A stretch of DNA of 13,718 nucleotides from Candidatus Omnitrophota bacterium (GCA_018399295.1 JAGYOO010000011.1:1-13718); one strand, 5' to 3'; positions 1 through 7,194 are shown, numbered from the stretch's first letter. The notes: generated from the letters alone by a model not told the origin. Made by a program: numbers and translations.

Positions 1-1888
1 TCTCTTTACTGTTTTCCCGAATAACAATATCCTTGCCCTGAAGATCCATTTTAACCTGTGGAGACTGTCCGCAACCGGCCTGAACCTTGAATATCACCCG
101 GATCGATCCCTTGGAAAGCGCGGAATGAAACAGCGGAAGAACTGAGACGCAATCGGTTATATTGTTATTTCTGGGAATCCGGCGAATCTCAAACCGGCCA
201 TTCGGAGGCCCGATAATTTCCATCCGGGAATACGCATTTCCGGCCTTAAGCTGAATATAATTTTTCCCCTGATCCCTTATCATCAAGCTTCCGGACAGGT
301 TAAACCCGGCAAATGTAAATTTAAGTTCCCGGGGAGAGATAAACCAGGTTGACAAAAAATATCCATCCTGCGAAGGCACCAGAATCGATTGGGCCTCAAA
401 TCCCGGCAACCCGCTTATCTGCCAATTCAGCCTCATTTTATTCGGTTCAGAAAAAGAGGCCTTTATCAGGGTATCGCGGGTAAATCGTTTTCCCTTAGAA
501 TAAAAGATAAACAGATTATCCAAGACCTCATTTCCGATTACTTCCCCGAATCGGCTGGAGTAGGCGAACTTATTATATTTATCTGTAAAAACACGGGAAT
601 TCATTCCTCCGTTTAATAAAAAGCGGTTAGTATCATCCGTCCGGAAAAACAGATTCAGGGCCGGGCTGAATTCAGACTTTGCGTCAGCCGCGGCAGTAAA
701 ATCTTTCTGAAGCTGAGGCTGCCAAAACGGGTGGTTTTTGGGTAAAAGCAACACACTAAAGACAAGCATTATAAAATAAGGACTGCCTTCCCCGGAATAC
801 CTTTCCAGCATTTCCGGACGGGGAGAGGTATAACCCATGGTCAAAAATCCGTCCCGGTCGAGTATACCTTCCCGCAGAAAACGATTTACAGTCCCCACCA
901 GCCGGTTCCTCAACCAGGCCATCTCATCTTCGTCTAACAAGTCCAGCATCATGGCCGGCCCGAAACAGCTCAGCCCGGCGAACCGGTAAAGTTTTGATCT
1001 ACCCCAGAACAACGGCAGCCCGTCCTCCCCATAACAAAGCATCTGATACTTTTTAAACTGAAGGAAACGGTTTTTAATTTTTTCCTTAATCGGATCATAC
1101 TCTTTTGGCGCGAACCGGCAGAACAGCAGGCCAAAAGAGTAAAATATCCAGGCATTGTAATTATCGTATCTTAATTCCTGTTCCACCAGCCCGTCCCGGT
1201 ACCAGCCATCTCCGACGTAAAACCTTTCAATGTCCTCCAACACGTCATTTATCTGAGATCCACGATTCTGGCCTTCGAATTTATCAAGAAAGAGAAAGTG
1301 AAAGACTTTAAACCACTGCCAATTATTGAACACAAAGTTCCGGCCCGTGCAGTATTCGATATACCGCGAGAACCATTCCCGCCCCTGATCCCCCAGCTCC
1401 CCCCATAAACGGGGTACGGCCATAAACGCGGTCATCAAAAACGCGTTCTCCACCAGAATCTGGTTTGAAGCGATGCGTCCGGCATAGGCGGCTGATCGGG
1501 GATCAAAGACATTCAGAATAAGCTCCCGGTATGTTTCCATCAGCCGGGGAGAATCATTGTGCGCCAGGAAAAAGCTCAGACCGCCGAAGGTCCGGGCCAG
1601 CAACTCGAACCGATCGGATTCCCTGCCGGACCAGCTCACCTGCGGTGCCCGGGTTAGCCGCAGCAATCCACCTCTCCGGTCGTACCGTTTATCAATAACC
1701 TTTTGGATCAGAAACAGCAACAGTTTTTCAAACGATTCCCGCGATTCGGAGAGAAAAGGTATCTGACCCTGGTAACGCGAGTAGGTCACCTTATAGACAA
1801 ACGGATCGATCTGCTTACGCTGAAGCCGGCGGACGTATCTGCCCCCTCCCTGCTTTATACCCGTGAGCGCTGCCTTAATCGTTTGCAT
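1..1888 (-). CDS. DUF2264 family protein, predicted carbohydrate-active alpha/alpha-barrel protein (C-terminus outside window)
   Basis: The reading frame stays open from an ATG at 1886-1888 to the window edge, giving 629 residues without a stop, so the C-terminus is missing. GGAAG lies a few bases before the ATG. The protein carries the usual DUF2264 (PF10022) signatures: WSGRESDRFELLAR at 86-99, NNWQWFKV at 188-195, GDGWYRDG at 226-233, YDNYNAW at 241-247, WGRSKLYRFA at 295-304 and YSGEGSPYF at 364-372. The first ~400 residues look like an aromatic-rich helical toroid. Residues ~410-629 look beta-rich and should be the C-terminal DUF2264 domain. No signal peptide or membrane segment is visible, so a cytoplasmic location is likely. 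Such proteins resemble polysaccharide hydrolases and lyases in fold, but the substrate cannot be named from sequence. The gene is separated from the tRNA operon by ~490 bases and has its own candidate promoter. Family assignment is strong; function is inferred only. Confidence 0.85.
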   Translation of the reverse strand, partial: MQTIKAALTGIKQGGGRYVRRLQRKQIDPFVYKVTYSRYQGQIPFLSESRESFEKLLLFLIQKVIDKRYDRRGGLLRLTRAPQVSWSGRESDRFELLARTFGGLSFFLAHNDSPRLMETYRELILNVFDPRSAAYAGRIASNQILVENAFLMTAFMAVPRLWGELGDQGREWFSRYIEYCTGRNFVFNNWQWFKVFHFLFLDKFEGQNRGSQINDVLEDIERFYVGDGWYRDGLVEQELRYDNYNAWIFYSFGLLFCRFAPKEYDPIKEKIKNRFLQFKKYQMLCYGEDGLPLFWGRSKLYRFAGLSCFGPAMMLDLLDEDEMAWLRNRLVGTVNRFLREGILDRDGFLTMGYTSPRPEMLERYSGEGSPYFIMLVFSVLLLPKNHPFWQPQLQKDFTAAADAKSEFSPALNLFFRTDDTNRFLLNGGMNSRVFTDKYNKFAYSSRFGEVIGNEVLDNLFIFYSKGKRFTRDTLIKASFSEPNKMRLNWQISGLPGFEAQSILVPSQDGYFLSTWFISPRELKFTFAGFNLSGSLMIRDQGKNYIQLKAGNAYSRMEIIGPPNGRFEIRRIPRNNNITDCVSVLPLFHSALSKGSIRVIFKVQAGCGQSPQVKMDLQGKDIVIRENSKE

Positions 1889-1949
1889 ACTGCTTCCTTT
1901 TATGATTCCGGTAGTGAAAATCGGTAGCGGAAAAGCTCTACGGAAAAGA

Positions 1950-1978
1950 ATAGTAACAGGAAAAAAAACAATGTTCAA
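1950..1978 (-). promoter_or_regulatory. Candidate sigma70-type promoter for the DUF2264 gene
   Basis: On the minus strand, TTGAAC (1978-1973) is followed after exactly 17 bases by TACTAT (1955-1950). Each hexamer matches four of six consensus positions. Transcription would start near 1943 and leave a leader of about 55 bases before the ATG at 1888. It is the best-spaced pair seen in the gap, and no promoter was tested. Confidence 0.45.
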
Positions 1979-2003
1979 CTTCCGGTTTCCTTGTTTTCCT
2001 GAC

Positions 2004-2070
2004 TCTTTTACTTCATCCCCAAAGGGGATAAGCTGATAAGCTCACAGCTCATAAGCTCATAAGTAAAAGA
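2004..2070. repeat. Small repeat block bounded by a 10-bp inverted repeat
   Basis: TCTTTTACTT (2004-2013) and its exact reverse complement AAGTAAAAGA (2061-2070) bracket this block. Inside is a 6-bp hairpin, ATCCCC-AAA-GGGGAT (2015-2029), followed by degenerate copies of the minus-strand word GAGCTTAT/CAGCTTAT (2027-2063). It codes for nothing visible. It could be a miniature or REP-like dispersed element, or simply decayed repeat sequence. Confidence 0.5.
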
Positions 2071-2074
2071 CAGC

Positions 2075-2190
2075 AAGCAGCATCTTAGCATCTTAGTCGC
2101 GCTTCGCTGGACACGCTCGTTGTAGGTTGCAGGCCCTAAAGGGCATCCAGCTGGGGTAATTTCCCCTTCGGGTAAATTCCACAGGGGTTA
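2075..2190. repeat. Chain of short tandem words and hairpins in noncoding DNA
   Basis: This stretch holds a tandem AGCATCTT pair (about 2079-2096), a GCCC-TAAA-GGGC hairpin (2133-2144), and a longer imperfect hairpin at 2152-2181. In the longer hairpin TGG pairs with CCA, AATTT with AAATT, and CCC-TTC-GGG forms the tip. No open reading frame or RNA family is recognised. The style resembles dispersed intergenic repeats of uncultured bacteria, which is an impression and not a match. Confidence 0.4.
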
Positions 2191-2227
2191 CAGGCAAAAA
2201 CGATCCTTTAAACAGTCTTAATCCTTT

Positions 2228-2322
2228 AATCAAATTTTGTTTTTAATCAGTGTAATCTTTTTTGAAATCTATGTAATCAAATTTTAATTTTTAACTCTGT
2301 GCTCTCTGTGGTTAAAAGAATA
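2228..2322. repeat. AT-rich degenerate direct repeats
   Basis: AATCAAATTTTGTTTTTAA (2228-2246) recurs almost unchanged at 2275-2294. The words TGTAATC and CTCTGTG also each occur twice nearby (CTCTGTGCTCTCTGTGGTT at about 2295-2313). The CTCTGTG words ending in GGTTAA recall a widespread but poorly explained intergenic motif seen in many environmental genomes; this is from memory and unverified. Together with 1889-2227 it fills the ~490-base gap, which contains no gene I can support. Confidence 0.4.
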
Positions 2323-2338
2323 CATCAAGTTAACGTCA

Positions 2339-2380
2339 CTAAAAACAGAAAACCTTCCGCGTTTACGCAGAAGGTTTTTT
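2339..2380 (-). terminator. Intrinsic terminator of the ftsH-to-tRNA operon
   Basis: A stem of AACCTTC (2351-2357) pairing with GAAGGTT (2370-2376) continues inward through GCG/CGC and one G-T pair to a TAAA loop. On the minus strand it is followed by a T-rich tail (TTCTGTTTTT). It begins only a few bases after the CCA end of tRNA-Gly, as expected for the end of that transcript. A run of seven T on the plus side means it could also work in the other direction. Confidence 0.8.
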
Positions 2381-2454
2381 TGGAGCGGGAGAAGGGAATC
2401 GAACCCTCGTAAATAGCTTGGAAGGCTATTGTTCTACCACTGAACTACTCCCGC
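2381..2454 (-). tRNA. tRNA-Gly (anticodon TCC)
   Basis: This is a 74-nt cloverleaf. The acceptor GCGGGAG pairs with CTCCCGC, the D arm is GTTC/GAAC, and the anticodon stem ATAGC/GCTAT encloses loop CTTCCAA with anticodon TCC. The T arm is GAGGG-TTCGATT-CCCTT with one G-T pair. Discriminator T and an encoded CCA (2381-2383) complete the 3' end. It is the last of three tRNAs and sits directly before the terminator. Confidence 0.96.
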
Positions 2455-2469
2455 CCGCAGCCATTTAAA

Positions 2470-2501
2470 CCGGATGAAAACTTCTCTGAGTCTTCATCCG
2501 G
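2470..2501. other. Hairpin between tRNA-Tyr and tRNA-Gly
   Basis: CCGGATGAA (2470-2478) and TTCATCCGG (2493-2501) are perfect inverted repeats. Inside them are one mismatch, three more pairs and a 6-base loop. The hairpin fills most of the spacer between two tRNAs. It could guide RNase processing of the tRNA precursor or act as a weak attenuator. The bases after it on the minus strand (TTTAAAT) are only mildly T-rich. Confidence 0.55.
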
Positions 2502-2507
2502 AAATTA

Positions 2508-2592
2508 TGGTGGGCAGGGAAGGATTTGAACCTCCGTAGGCTTCGCCGGCAGATTTACAGTCTGCTGCCATTGTCCACTCGGCCACCTGCCC
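2508..2592 (-). tRNA. tRNA-Tyr (anticodon GTA)
   Basis: This is an 85-nt class II tRNA. The acceptor GGGCAGG pairs with CCTGCCC, followed by a D arm with GGCCGAGTGG, an anticodon stem around CTGTAAA with anticodon GTA, and the long variable arm expected of bacterial tRNA-Tyr. The T loop is TTCAAAT, the discriminator is A, and CCA is encoded (2508-2510). It lies between tRNA-Thr and tRNA-Gly on the same strand. Confidence 0.96.
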
Positions 2593-2622
2593 AAGGCTTG
2601 TAATAAACTATATTTAAAAATC

Positions 2623-2696
2623 TGGAGCTGGCGAGAGGAGTCGAACCTCCACCGGCTGATTACAAATCAGCTGCGCTGCCATTACGCCACGCCAGC
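2623..2696 (-). tRNA. tRNA-Thr (anticodon TGT)
   Basis: This is a 74-nt cloverleaf. The acceptor GCTGGCG pairs with CGCCAGC, the anticodon stem GCTGA/TCAGC encloses loop TTTGTAA with anticodon TGT, and the T loop is TTCGACT. The discriminator is T and CCA is encoded (2623-2625). Its 5' end is separated from the nnrD stop codon by a single base, so it must be cut out of the protein operon transcript by RNase P unless a promoter lies inside nnrD. Confidence 0.96.
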
Positions 2697-2697
2697 C

Positions 2698-3570
2698 TCA
2701 GTCTGTTTTCAAAAACGCCTGAGAAAGGTTGTTCAGAACGTCCGTTGGAGTCAAACTTAACTGGCCGACGTTTTTCACCGCCAAATCTCCGGCCAGTCCG
2801 TGAACCCGTGCCGCTGTTTTCGCGGCTTCAAACGGTTCCAACCCCTGTCCCAGCAAGGCGGCGACAACACCGGTAAGCACATCCCCGGTTCCGCCGGTAG
2901 CCATCCCCGGATTCCCGGTATTGTTTACGAATACCCGGCCATCGGGAGCGGCAACCACGGTGCCCGCGCCCTTGAGCACGGTTACAACATTATAACTGCT
3001 CGAAAACTTTTTTGCAAGCCCTGTCCTGTCCTTCTCTATCTCGCCTGTTGAGACTCCGGCCAGCCGGCTCATCTCTCCCGGATGCGGGGTAATAATCCGA
3101 GGACCTTTCCCCTGCTTCAAAATTTTGGCCTCCTGGATCAGGGCATTCAACCCGTCCGCGTCAATGACCATTGGCAGGGTTATCTCGCGAACCAACCGCC
3201 GGATCAGGGACTGGGTTTCTTTATTGCGGGAAAGCCCCGGCCCCACGGCGATGATTGTGGCCCGGTCACAAAATTCAACGATTGGGGCGAAAGCCTTTTC
3301 AGCCAAACTAGCCTCCGAAGTTTCCGGCAATGCCAGGCTCATTACTTCAGTAAGCTTGATCTCAGCAACAATATTAAGACTGGACGGGATACCAAGCGTG
3401 ACCATTCCCGCGCCGCTGAACAGTGCTGCCTGGGAACAGAGACAGGCGGCTCCGGTCAAGCCGCGGGAGCCAGCAAGCACCAGAACACGCCCGAACATTC
3501 CCTTATGCGACTGAGGATCGCGCTGTTTTAATCGGTTAATCATCGCAGAAGATAACCATAGCCTGGGCAT
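2698..3570 (-). CDS. nnrD: ADP-dependent NAD(P)H-hydrate dehydratase
   Basis: This enzyme removes water from damaged NADHX/NADPHX (S form), using ADP hydrolysis to restore NAD(P)H in the cytoplasm. The 290-residue protein matches the ribokinase-like carbohydrate-kinase fold of the YjeF C-terminal domain: HKGMFGRVLVLAGS near 22-35, VGPGLSRN near 109-116, DADGLNAL at 137-144, TPHPGEM at 161-167 and the nucleotide-binding GMATGGTGDVLTG at 222-234. The N-terminal NnrE epimerase domain fused to it in E. coli is absent. The ATG at 3570 overlaps acpS by 35 bases. A second ATG at 3543 (residue 10) would overlap it by 8 bases. Neither has a clear ribosome site; I keep the longer form because its extra residues still resemble the family N-terminus. 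It is the last protein gene of the operon, ending one base before tRNA-Thr. Confidence 0.93.
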   Translation of the reverse strand: MPRLWLSSAMINRLKQRDPQSHKGMFGRVLVLAGSRGLTGAACLCSQAALFSGAGMVTLGIPSSLNIVAEIKLTEVMSLALPETSEASLAEKAFAPIVEFCDRATIIAVGPGLSRNKETQSLIRRLVREITLPMVIDADGLNALIQEAKILKQGKGPRIITPHPGEMSRLAGVSTGEIEKDRTGLAKKFSSSYNVVTVLKGAGTVVAAPDGRVFVNNTGNPGMATGGTGDVLTGVVAALLGQGLEPFEAAKTAARVHGLAGDLAVKNVGQLSLTPTDVLNNLSQAFLKTD

Positions 3571-3913
3571 AGCGGCGAGTATGAGAGAGGCTGAGTAATA
3601 TCCGCTCTATCTTCATCTGCCGTCGCAGGACTTCCATTCGGCCGCGCAAGACTACTTCCGGCCGACCGGATGGATTATTAACAATCTCCACATCCCGAAC
3701 ATTCATTATGGAAAACCCCCGGCCAAAGGCCTTAAGGACTGCTTCTTTTGCCGCGAACCGGGCTGACAGATGTTCAAAGGGAAAGCGCCGGCGATTTGAA
3801 TATTCAATCTCCTGTTGACTGAATATTTTCGACAGAAAAGACCCCGGCCACTTCCGTGCCGCCCGGCGCAGACGTCCCGTTTCTACTATATCGGTTCCGC
3901 ATCCAATAACCAT
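3536..3913 (-). CDS. acpS: Holo-[acyl-carrier-protein] synthase
   Basis: AcpS transfers the 4'-phosphopantetheine arm from coenzyme A to a serine of apo-acyl carrier protein, switching on fatty acid synthesis in the cytoplasm. At 125 residues it has normal AcpS length. The two Mg-binding signatures are intact: GTDIVE at 6-11 (Asp8) and ARFAAKEAVLKAFG at 51-64 (Glu57). The C-terminal LSHTRRYAQAMVI matches the usual LSHt..yA.A.vi strand. The ATG at 3913 lies two bases after the pdxJ stop codon, with a weak GGTGA before it, so translation is probably coupled to pdxJ. The 3' end overlaps nnrD. The pdxJ-acpS pair is a common bacterial arrangement. Confidence 0.95.
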   Translation of the reverse strand: MVIGCGTDIVETGRLRRAARKWPGSFLSKIFSQQEIEYSNRRRFPFEHLSARFAAKEAVLKAFGRGFSIMNVRDVEIVNNPSGRPEVVLRGRMEVLRRQMKIERILLSLSHTRRYAQAMVIFCDD

Positions 3914-3915
3914 TT

Positions 3916-4644
3916 TCAGTTCACCGCGGTTTCAATTATCGTTTTCATCCGGCTGACCGCCTCAGCCATTCCGGTCAGAACGGCACGGGAAATTATTGAA
4001 TGGCCGATGTTAAGTTCTTCGATTCCTGTCATCCGCTTTAAAAGTTCAAACGTATTATCATAATTAAGCCCGTGACCCGCGTTCACCCGCAACCCCGTCC
4101 GCCTGGCCAGCTCAGCTCCACGAACCAGAACATCCAGTTCCCGCTGCCGAGCCTCGTCGGTATCAGCCCCGGCGTATCTGCCGGTGTGAAATTCTACCAG
4201 CACTGCTCCCGCGTCCCGGGCCGCCCGGATCTGCTCTCCCACAGGCTCAATAAACAAACTGGTAATAATTCCCGCCTCCCTAAGATCAGTAACTACCTCT
4301 TTAATCCTGACCCGGTGGGCAATAACATCCAGTCCGCCTTCAGTCGTAATTTCTTCCCGCCGCTCCGGGACCAGGGTCGCCTGGTCAGGCTTCACCTTGC
4401 AGGCAATGCCCACGATCTCCGCATTCACTGACATCTCCAGATTTAACCTGGTGCGCACTACCCGACGCAGGGTATCGACATCCCGATCGCCAATGTGTCT
4501 TCTGTCTTCCCTTAGATGGACAGTTATTCCATCAGCGCCGTTTAATTCAGCGATAACTGCCGCGGCAACAGGATCCGGTTCGATCCCTTTCCGGGCCTGA
4601 CGAATCGTTGCCACGTGATCGATATTAACTCCCAGCCTGACCAT
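3916..4644 (-). CDS. pdxJ: Pyridoxine 5'-phosphate synthase
   Basis: PdxJ condenses 1-deoxy-xylulose 5-phosphate with 3-amino-2-oxopropyl phosphate to give pyridoxine 5'-phosphate, the ring-closing step of the DXP-dependent vitamin B6 pathway. From the ATG at 4644 the protein is 242 residues and starts [18 protein letters not shown], as the family does. Expected active-site positions are present: His43 and Arg45 in TVHLRED, His50, Glu70 and His191 in NAGHGLNY. The phosphate-binding [12 protein letters not shown] lies at 210-220. A longer frame from a TTG at 4665 is possible, but the AGGAGG ribosome site falls inside that extension, about 12 bases before the ATG, which decides for 4644. This start overlaps the end of glmM by 20 bases, suggesting coupled translation. 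Confidence 0.94.
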   Translation of the reverse strand: MVRLGVNIDHVATIRQARKGIEPDPVAAAVIAELNGADGITVHLREDRRHIGDRDVDTLRRVVRTRLNLEMSVNAEIVGIACKVKPDQATLVPERREEITTEGGLDVIAHRVRIKEVVTDLREAGIITSLFIEPVGEQIRAARDAGAVLVEFHTGRYAGADTDEARQRELDVLVRGAELARRTGLRVNAGHGLNYDNTFELLKRMTGIEELNIGHSIISRAVLTGMAEAVSRMKTIIETAVN

Positions 4645-5983
4645 TAATTCCGATTGCCTCCTCAATAGCCTCGGCGATATCTTCCGCCATTCTGATTATC
4701 GTTTTTTTCTTTGGACCTTCCAGCATTATCCTGGCCAGAGGTTCAGTGCCGGAATAGCGCAGCACCAGCCGACCGTCTTCTCCCAGCTCCTTCAGAACAC
4801 TGTCCATCCGCGCTTTCACTGTCTTCAGACTCAGCAGGTCCACTTTTTTGGCGATCCGCACGTTTTTAATCAGCTGCGGATAGCGGAAAAACCCCTGATC
4901 CTGCCGGCTGAAACTGATCCCGGTCTGTTGCCGGACACGCATAAGCTGAAGGGCGGTAAGCATCCCGTCTCCGGTAGAGGCATGATCAAGAAAGATTATA
5001 TGCCCCGACTGTTCACCGCCGAAATTTGTCTTTTGCCGCAGCATCTCCCTCAGGACATACTTATCTCCGACATCCGTCCGCACCAGCACTGCTCCGGATT
5101 TTTTCAGAAACTTTTCCAACCCAAGATTGCTCATTGAAGTGGCAATAACCGTATTTTTAACCAGCCTCCCCTGCTTCTGAAAAAACCGGGCGGTTATCCC
5201 CATTATCTGATCCCCGTCCATTATCCGACCGTTTTCGTCGCTCATCAGCACGCGATCACCGTCACCGTCGAAAGAAAACCCCGCGCTGGACTGTTCCTTC
5301 TTCACGGCTTCGGCCATAACCTCCGGATGCAAAGAACCACATCCGCGGTTAATATTGGCACCGTCAGGCCTGTTATTCAACACAACGACTTTCGCGCCTA
5401 ATCCGCCAAACAGACGTTCGGCGTAATCACAGACCGCTCCGTTCGCGCAATCGATAACAATCTTTTCTCCCTTAAGGGAAAGTCCGTTCACAGTCTGCCG
5501 AAGATGATCAAGATAAGGTTTTGAAGCTACCCGGCGAAGTCGTCCGGTCGGACGATTCCGTCCCGGCCGTGATAAAAAGGCGTAAATATTCTTTTCCAGA
5601 CGCGCCTCTTCCCGATCCGAAAGCTTGTATCCATTACCCTTAAACATCTTGATTCCATTATCTTCGGCAGGATTATGCGAAGCGCTGATCATAATCCCCA
5701 GACTGAAACCACCGTCCCGGGTAAGGTAGGATAAGCCGGGGGTAGGAATTATCCCGGCAGAATACACTTCAGCCCCTTCGGCACGCAGTCCGTCACTCAG
5801 GAGCTTTTCGATCTGCGTGCCGGAAGCCCGGGGGTCACGGCCGATAATCACCTTACACGGCGGTTTACCGTTCAGTAGTTCGGCAGCCGCCCGACCGCAG
5901 GCGCTGATAATCTCCAATGTCAAGGGCCATTCTCCGAACCTCCCCCGAATCCCGTCTGTACCAAAAAGTTTTTTCGCCTTCAT
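4625..5983 (-). CDS. glmM: Phosphoglucosamine mutase
   Basis: GlmM converts glucosamine 6-phosphate to glucosamine 1-phosphate, which feeds UDP-GlcNAc for peptidoglycan and lipopolysaccharide. The 452-residue protein has the full alpha-D-phosphohexomutase layout: FGTDGIRG at 7-14, the phosphoserine loop SASHNP with catalytic Ser102, the Mg loop DGDGDR at 239-244, the sugar-specificity loop GGEQSGH at 322-328 and the phosphate-binding RYSGTEP at 409-415. It follows cdaR after a 4-base gap. In Firmicutes GlmM physically binds and inhibits CdaA, so its place behind cdaA-cdaR suggests the same c-di-AMP control of wall synthesis here. That control is inferred from context. The ribosome site is weak. 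Confidence 0.96.
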   Translation of the reverse strand: MKAKKLFGTDGIRGRFGEWPLTLEIISACGRAAAELLNGKPPCKVIIGRDPRASGTQIEKLLSDGLRAEGAEVYSAGIIPTPGLSYLTRDGGFSLGIMISASHNPAEDNGIKMFKGNGYKLSDREEARLEKNIYAFLSRPGRNRPTGRLRRVASKPYLDHLRQTVNGLSLKGEKIVIDCANGAVCDYAERLFGGLGAKVVVLNNRPDGANINRGCGSLHPEVMAEAVKKEQSSAGFSFDGDGDRVLMSDENGRIMDGDQIMGITARFFQKQGRLVKNTVIATSMSNLGLEKFLKKSGAVLVRTDVGDKYVLREMLRQKTNFGGEQSGHIIFLDHASTGDGMLTALQLMRVRQQTGISFSRQDQGFFRYPQLIKNVRIAKKVDLLSLKTVKARMDSVLKELGEDGRLVLRYSGTEPLARIMLEGPKKKTIIRMAEDIAEAIEEAIGINGQAGS

Positions 5984-5987
5984 GATC

Positions 5988-6401
5988 TTAAATGCTCTTA
6001 TCCTTGATCTCCACCCTGACCATAGGCGGGGCCCCGATCATTTCGATATTAGGCGGCATGATAAACCTGACCGGAGGACTGTATGTCCGACCGGGCTGCA
6101 GGCCGCTGATATCGACAAAGGCGGTAACATCTGAGGCGGTTATCCGTTCTATCTCTTTTTCCGGTCCCCTGATACGCACGTTTACCGTTCGATTCGTCAA
6201 TTCCACCTCGTACAGATTCTTTCCCAAAGGAACGGGCTGACCAAGAAGCTTTACTTCCACATTCTTCAATTCCTTATAAGCCGTTGGCCCGCTGGATGAT
6301 CTTTGAACCTCGGCCCGAATAAAGACCCAAAGCACTATTGCCAGGACCAGACTAAACAGCTTGAGGAGTGGTTTTTGCCTTCCGAATCCGCTAATCCACA
6401 T
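5988..6401 (-). CDS. cdaR: YbbR-domain protein, CdaA regulator
   Basis: This is a membrane-anchored partner of the diadenylate cyclase CdaA. The 137-residue protein has a positively charged start, one hydrophobic helix at about 12-28 and then a single YbbR-type beta domain (about 40-135, with VEVKLLGQPV, VNVRIRGPEKEIERI and ADVTAFVDISG-like strands) that should lie outside the inner membrane. Bacillus CdaR carries several YbbR repeats, so this is a short form. The ATG at 6401 overlaps cdaA by 11 bases and has GGAGG about 10 bases upstream. The cdaA-cdaR-glmM order is conserved across many phyla. Assignment rests on the YbbR-like strand pattern plus context; the sequence itself is weakly conserved. 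Confidence 0.85.
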   Translation of the reverse strand: MWISGFGRQKPLLKLFSLVLAIVLWVFIRAEVQRSSSGPTAYKELKNVEVKLLGQPVPLGKNLYEVELTNRTVNVRIRGPEKEIERITASDVTAFVDISGLQPGRTYSPPVRFIMPPNIEMIGAPPMVRVEIKDKSI

Positions 6402-7194
6402 CTGTTTTACGCCTCCATCCGCTGAAAAAAGTCTTGCGCGGCTCCTGTTGTTGAAGAATATTCTTCAACATAAAACTGAAATCCTTACCTTCGAAATCGG
6501 TTATCAGTTCCCCGCCCTGCGCAATCACGATCTTTCCGGTTTCCTCGGAAACCACCACGACCACGGCGTCAGTCTCCTCGCTCAGACCAAGCGCGGCCCG
6601 GTGTCGAGTTCCGAACCGCCGATCCAGGTCCGGTTTACTGGAGATGGGAAACAGACAGCCAGCGGCGATCAGACGGCCACCCTTAATGATCACGCCGCCA
6701 TCATGCAGCGGCCCCAGAGGAGAAAAAATCGTAGTCAGGGTTTCCGCGGTTACCACGGCGTCCAAACGCACTCCGCTCTCGGCATAATTCTTCAGTCCGA
6801 TGTTTCGTTCAAAAGCGACGAGCGCGCCGATTCTCTTCTGCGCCAGGCTGGAAAGAGACTGACTGACCTTATTTACCACCCCTTCTTCAATTAAAGGGGA
6901 AAACATCTCAAAGAAATAAGTCTGACCGATTTGGCTCAGACCGCGGCGAATTTCGGGTTGAAAAATAATAAGAAAGCCGATAACCGAAATAGCGAACAGC
7001 TTAGTCAAGATCCAGTTTATTACCCCAAGCCCAAGAAGATTCGTAAGTAAAAAGAGCAGAAACAGCACGACAATCCCCCGCAGCAAAGGGATTACGCGCG
7101 TTCCCCGGATAAAGATCATCAGCCGGTAAAGCAGAAACCAGATGATGGCGATTTCCAGCATCGCCCTCATTACTTCCGCGAACCGTAACTCCAT
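6391..7194 (-). CDS. cdaA: Diadenylate cyclase, membrane-bound CdaA type
   Basis: CdaA makes cyclic di-AMP from two ATP at the inner membrane. The 267-residue protein has three N-terminal membrane helices (about 11-29, 37-54 and 62-79), a linker, and the DAC domain from about 90. The RHR motif is present as GTRHRAALG (195-203). The motif usually written DGA reads DGG here (165-167, in PLHDGGVII), a codon-level change confirmed on the strand. The Asp and first Gly are kept, so activity is likely, but the variant is worth noting. The start ATG shares one base with the folP stop (TAATG), and AGGTG precedes it. Its partners cdaR and glmM follow. c-di-AMP targets are not visible in this window. 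Confidence 0.94.
   Translation of the reverse strand: MELRFAEVMRAMLEIAIIWFLLYRLMIFIRGTRVIPLLRGIVVLFLLFLLTNLLGLGVINWILTKLFAISVIGFLIIFQPEIRRGLSQIGQTYFFEMFSPLIEEGVVNKVSQSLSSLAQKRIGALVAFERNIGLKNYAESGVRLDAVVTAETLTTIFSPLGPLHDGGVIIKGGRLIAAGCLFPISSKPDLDRRFGTRHRAALGLSEETDAVVVVVSEETGKIVIAQGGELITDFEGKDFSFMLKNILQQQEPRKTFFSGWRRKTDVD

Noticed and set aside
1105..1927. Short plus-strand frames opposite the DUF2264 gene
   Set aside because: They lie in the shadow of a continuous 629-codon minus-strand frame with DUF2264 motifs throughout.
2004..2320. CRISPR array
   Set aside because: Repeats are short, degenerate and irregularly spaced, with no unique spacers of even length and no cas genes nearby.
2004..2322. 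Insertion sequence or integrase-linked attachment site next to tRNA-Gly
   Set aside because: No transposase or integrase frame exists in the gap, and I saw no duplicate of the tRNA 3' end in the window.
3082..3531. Two overlapping plus-strand frames opposite nnrD
   Set aside because: nnrD has a full set of conserved motifs on the minus strand; these frames show no domain.
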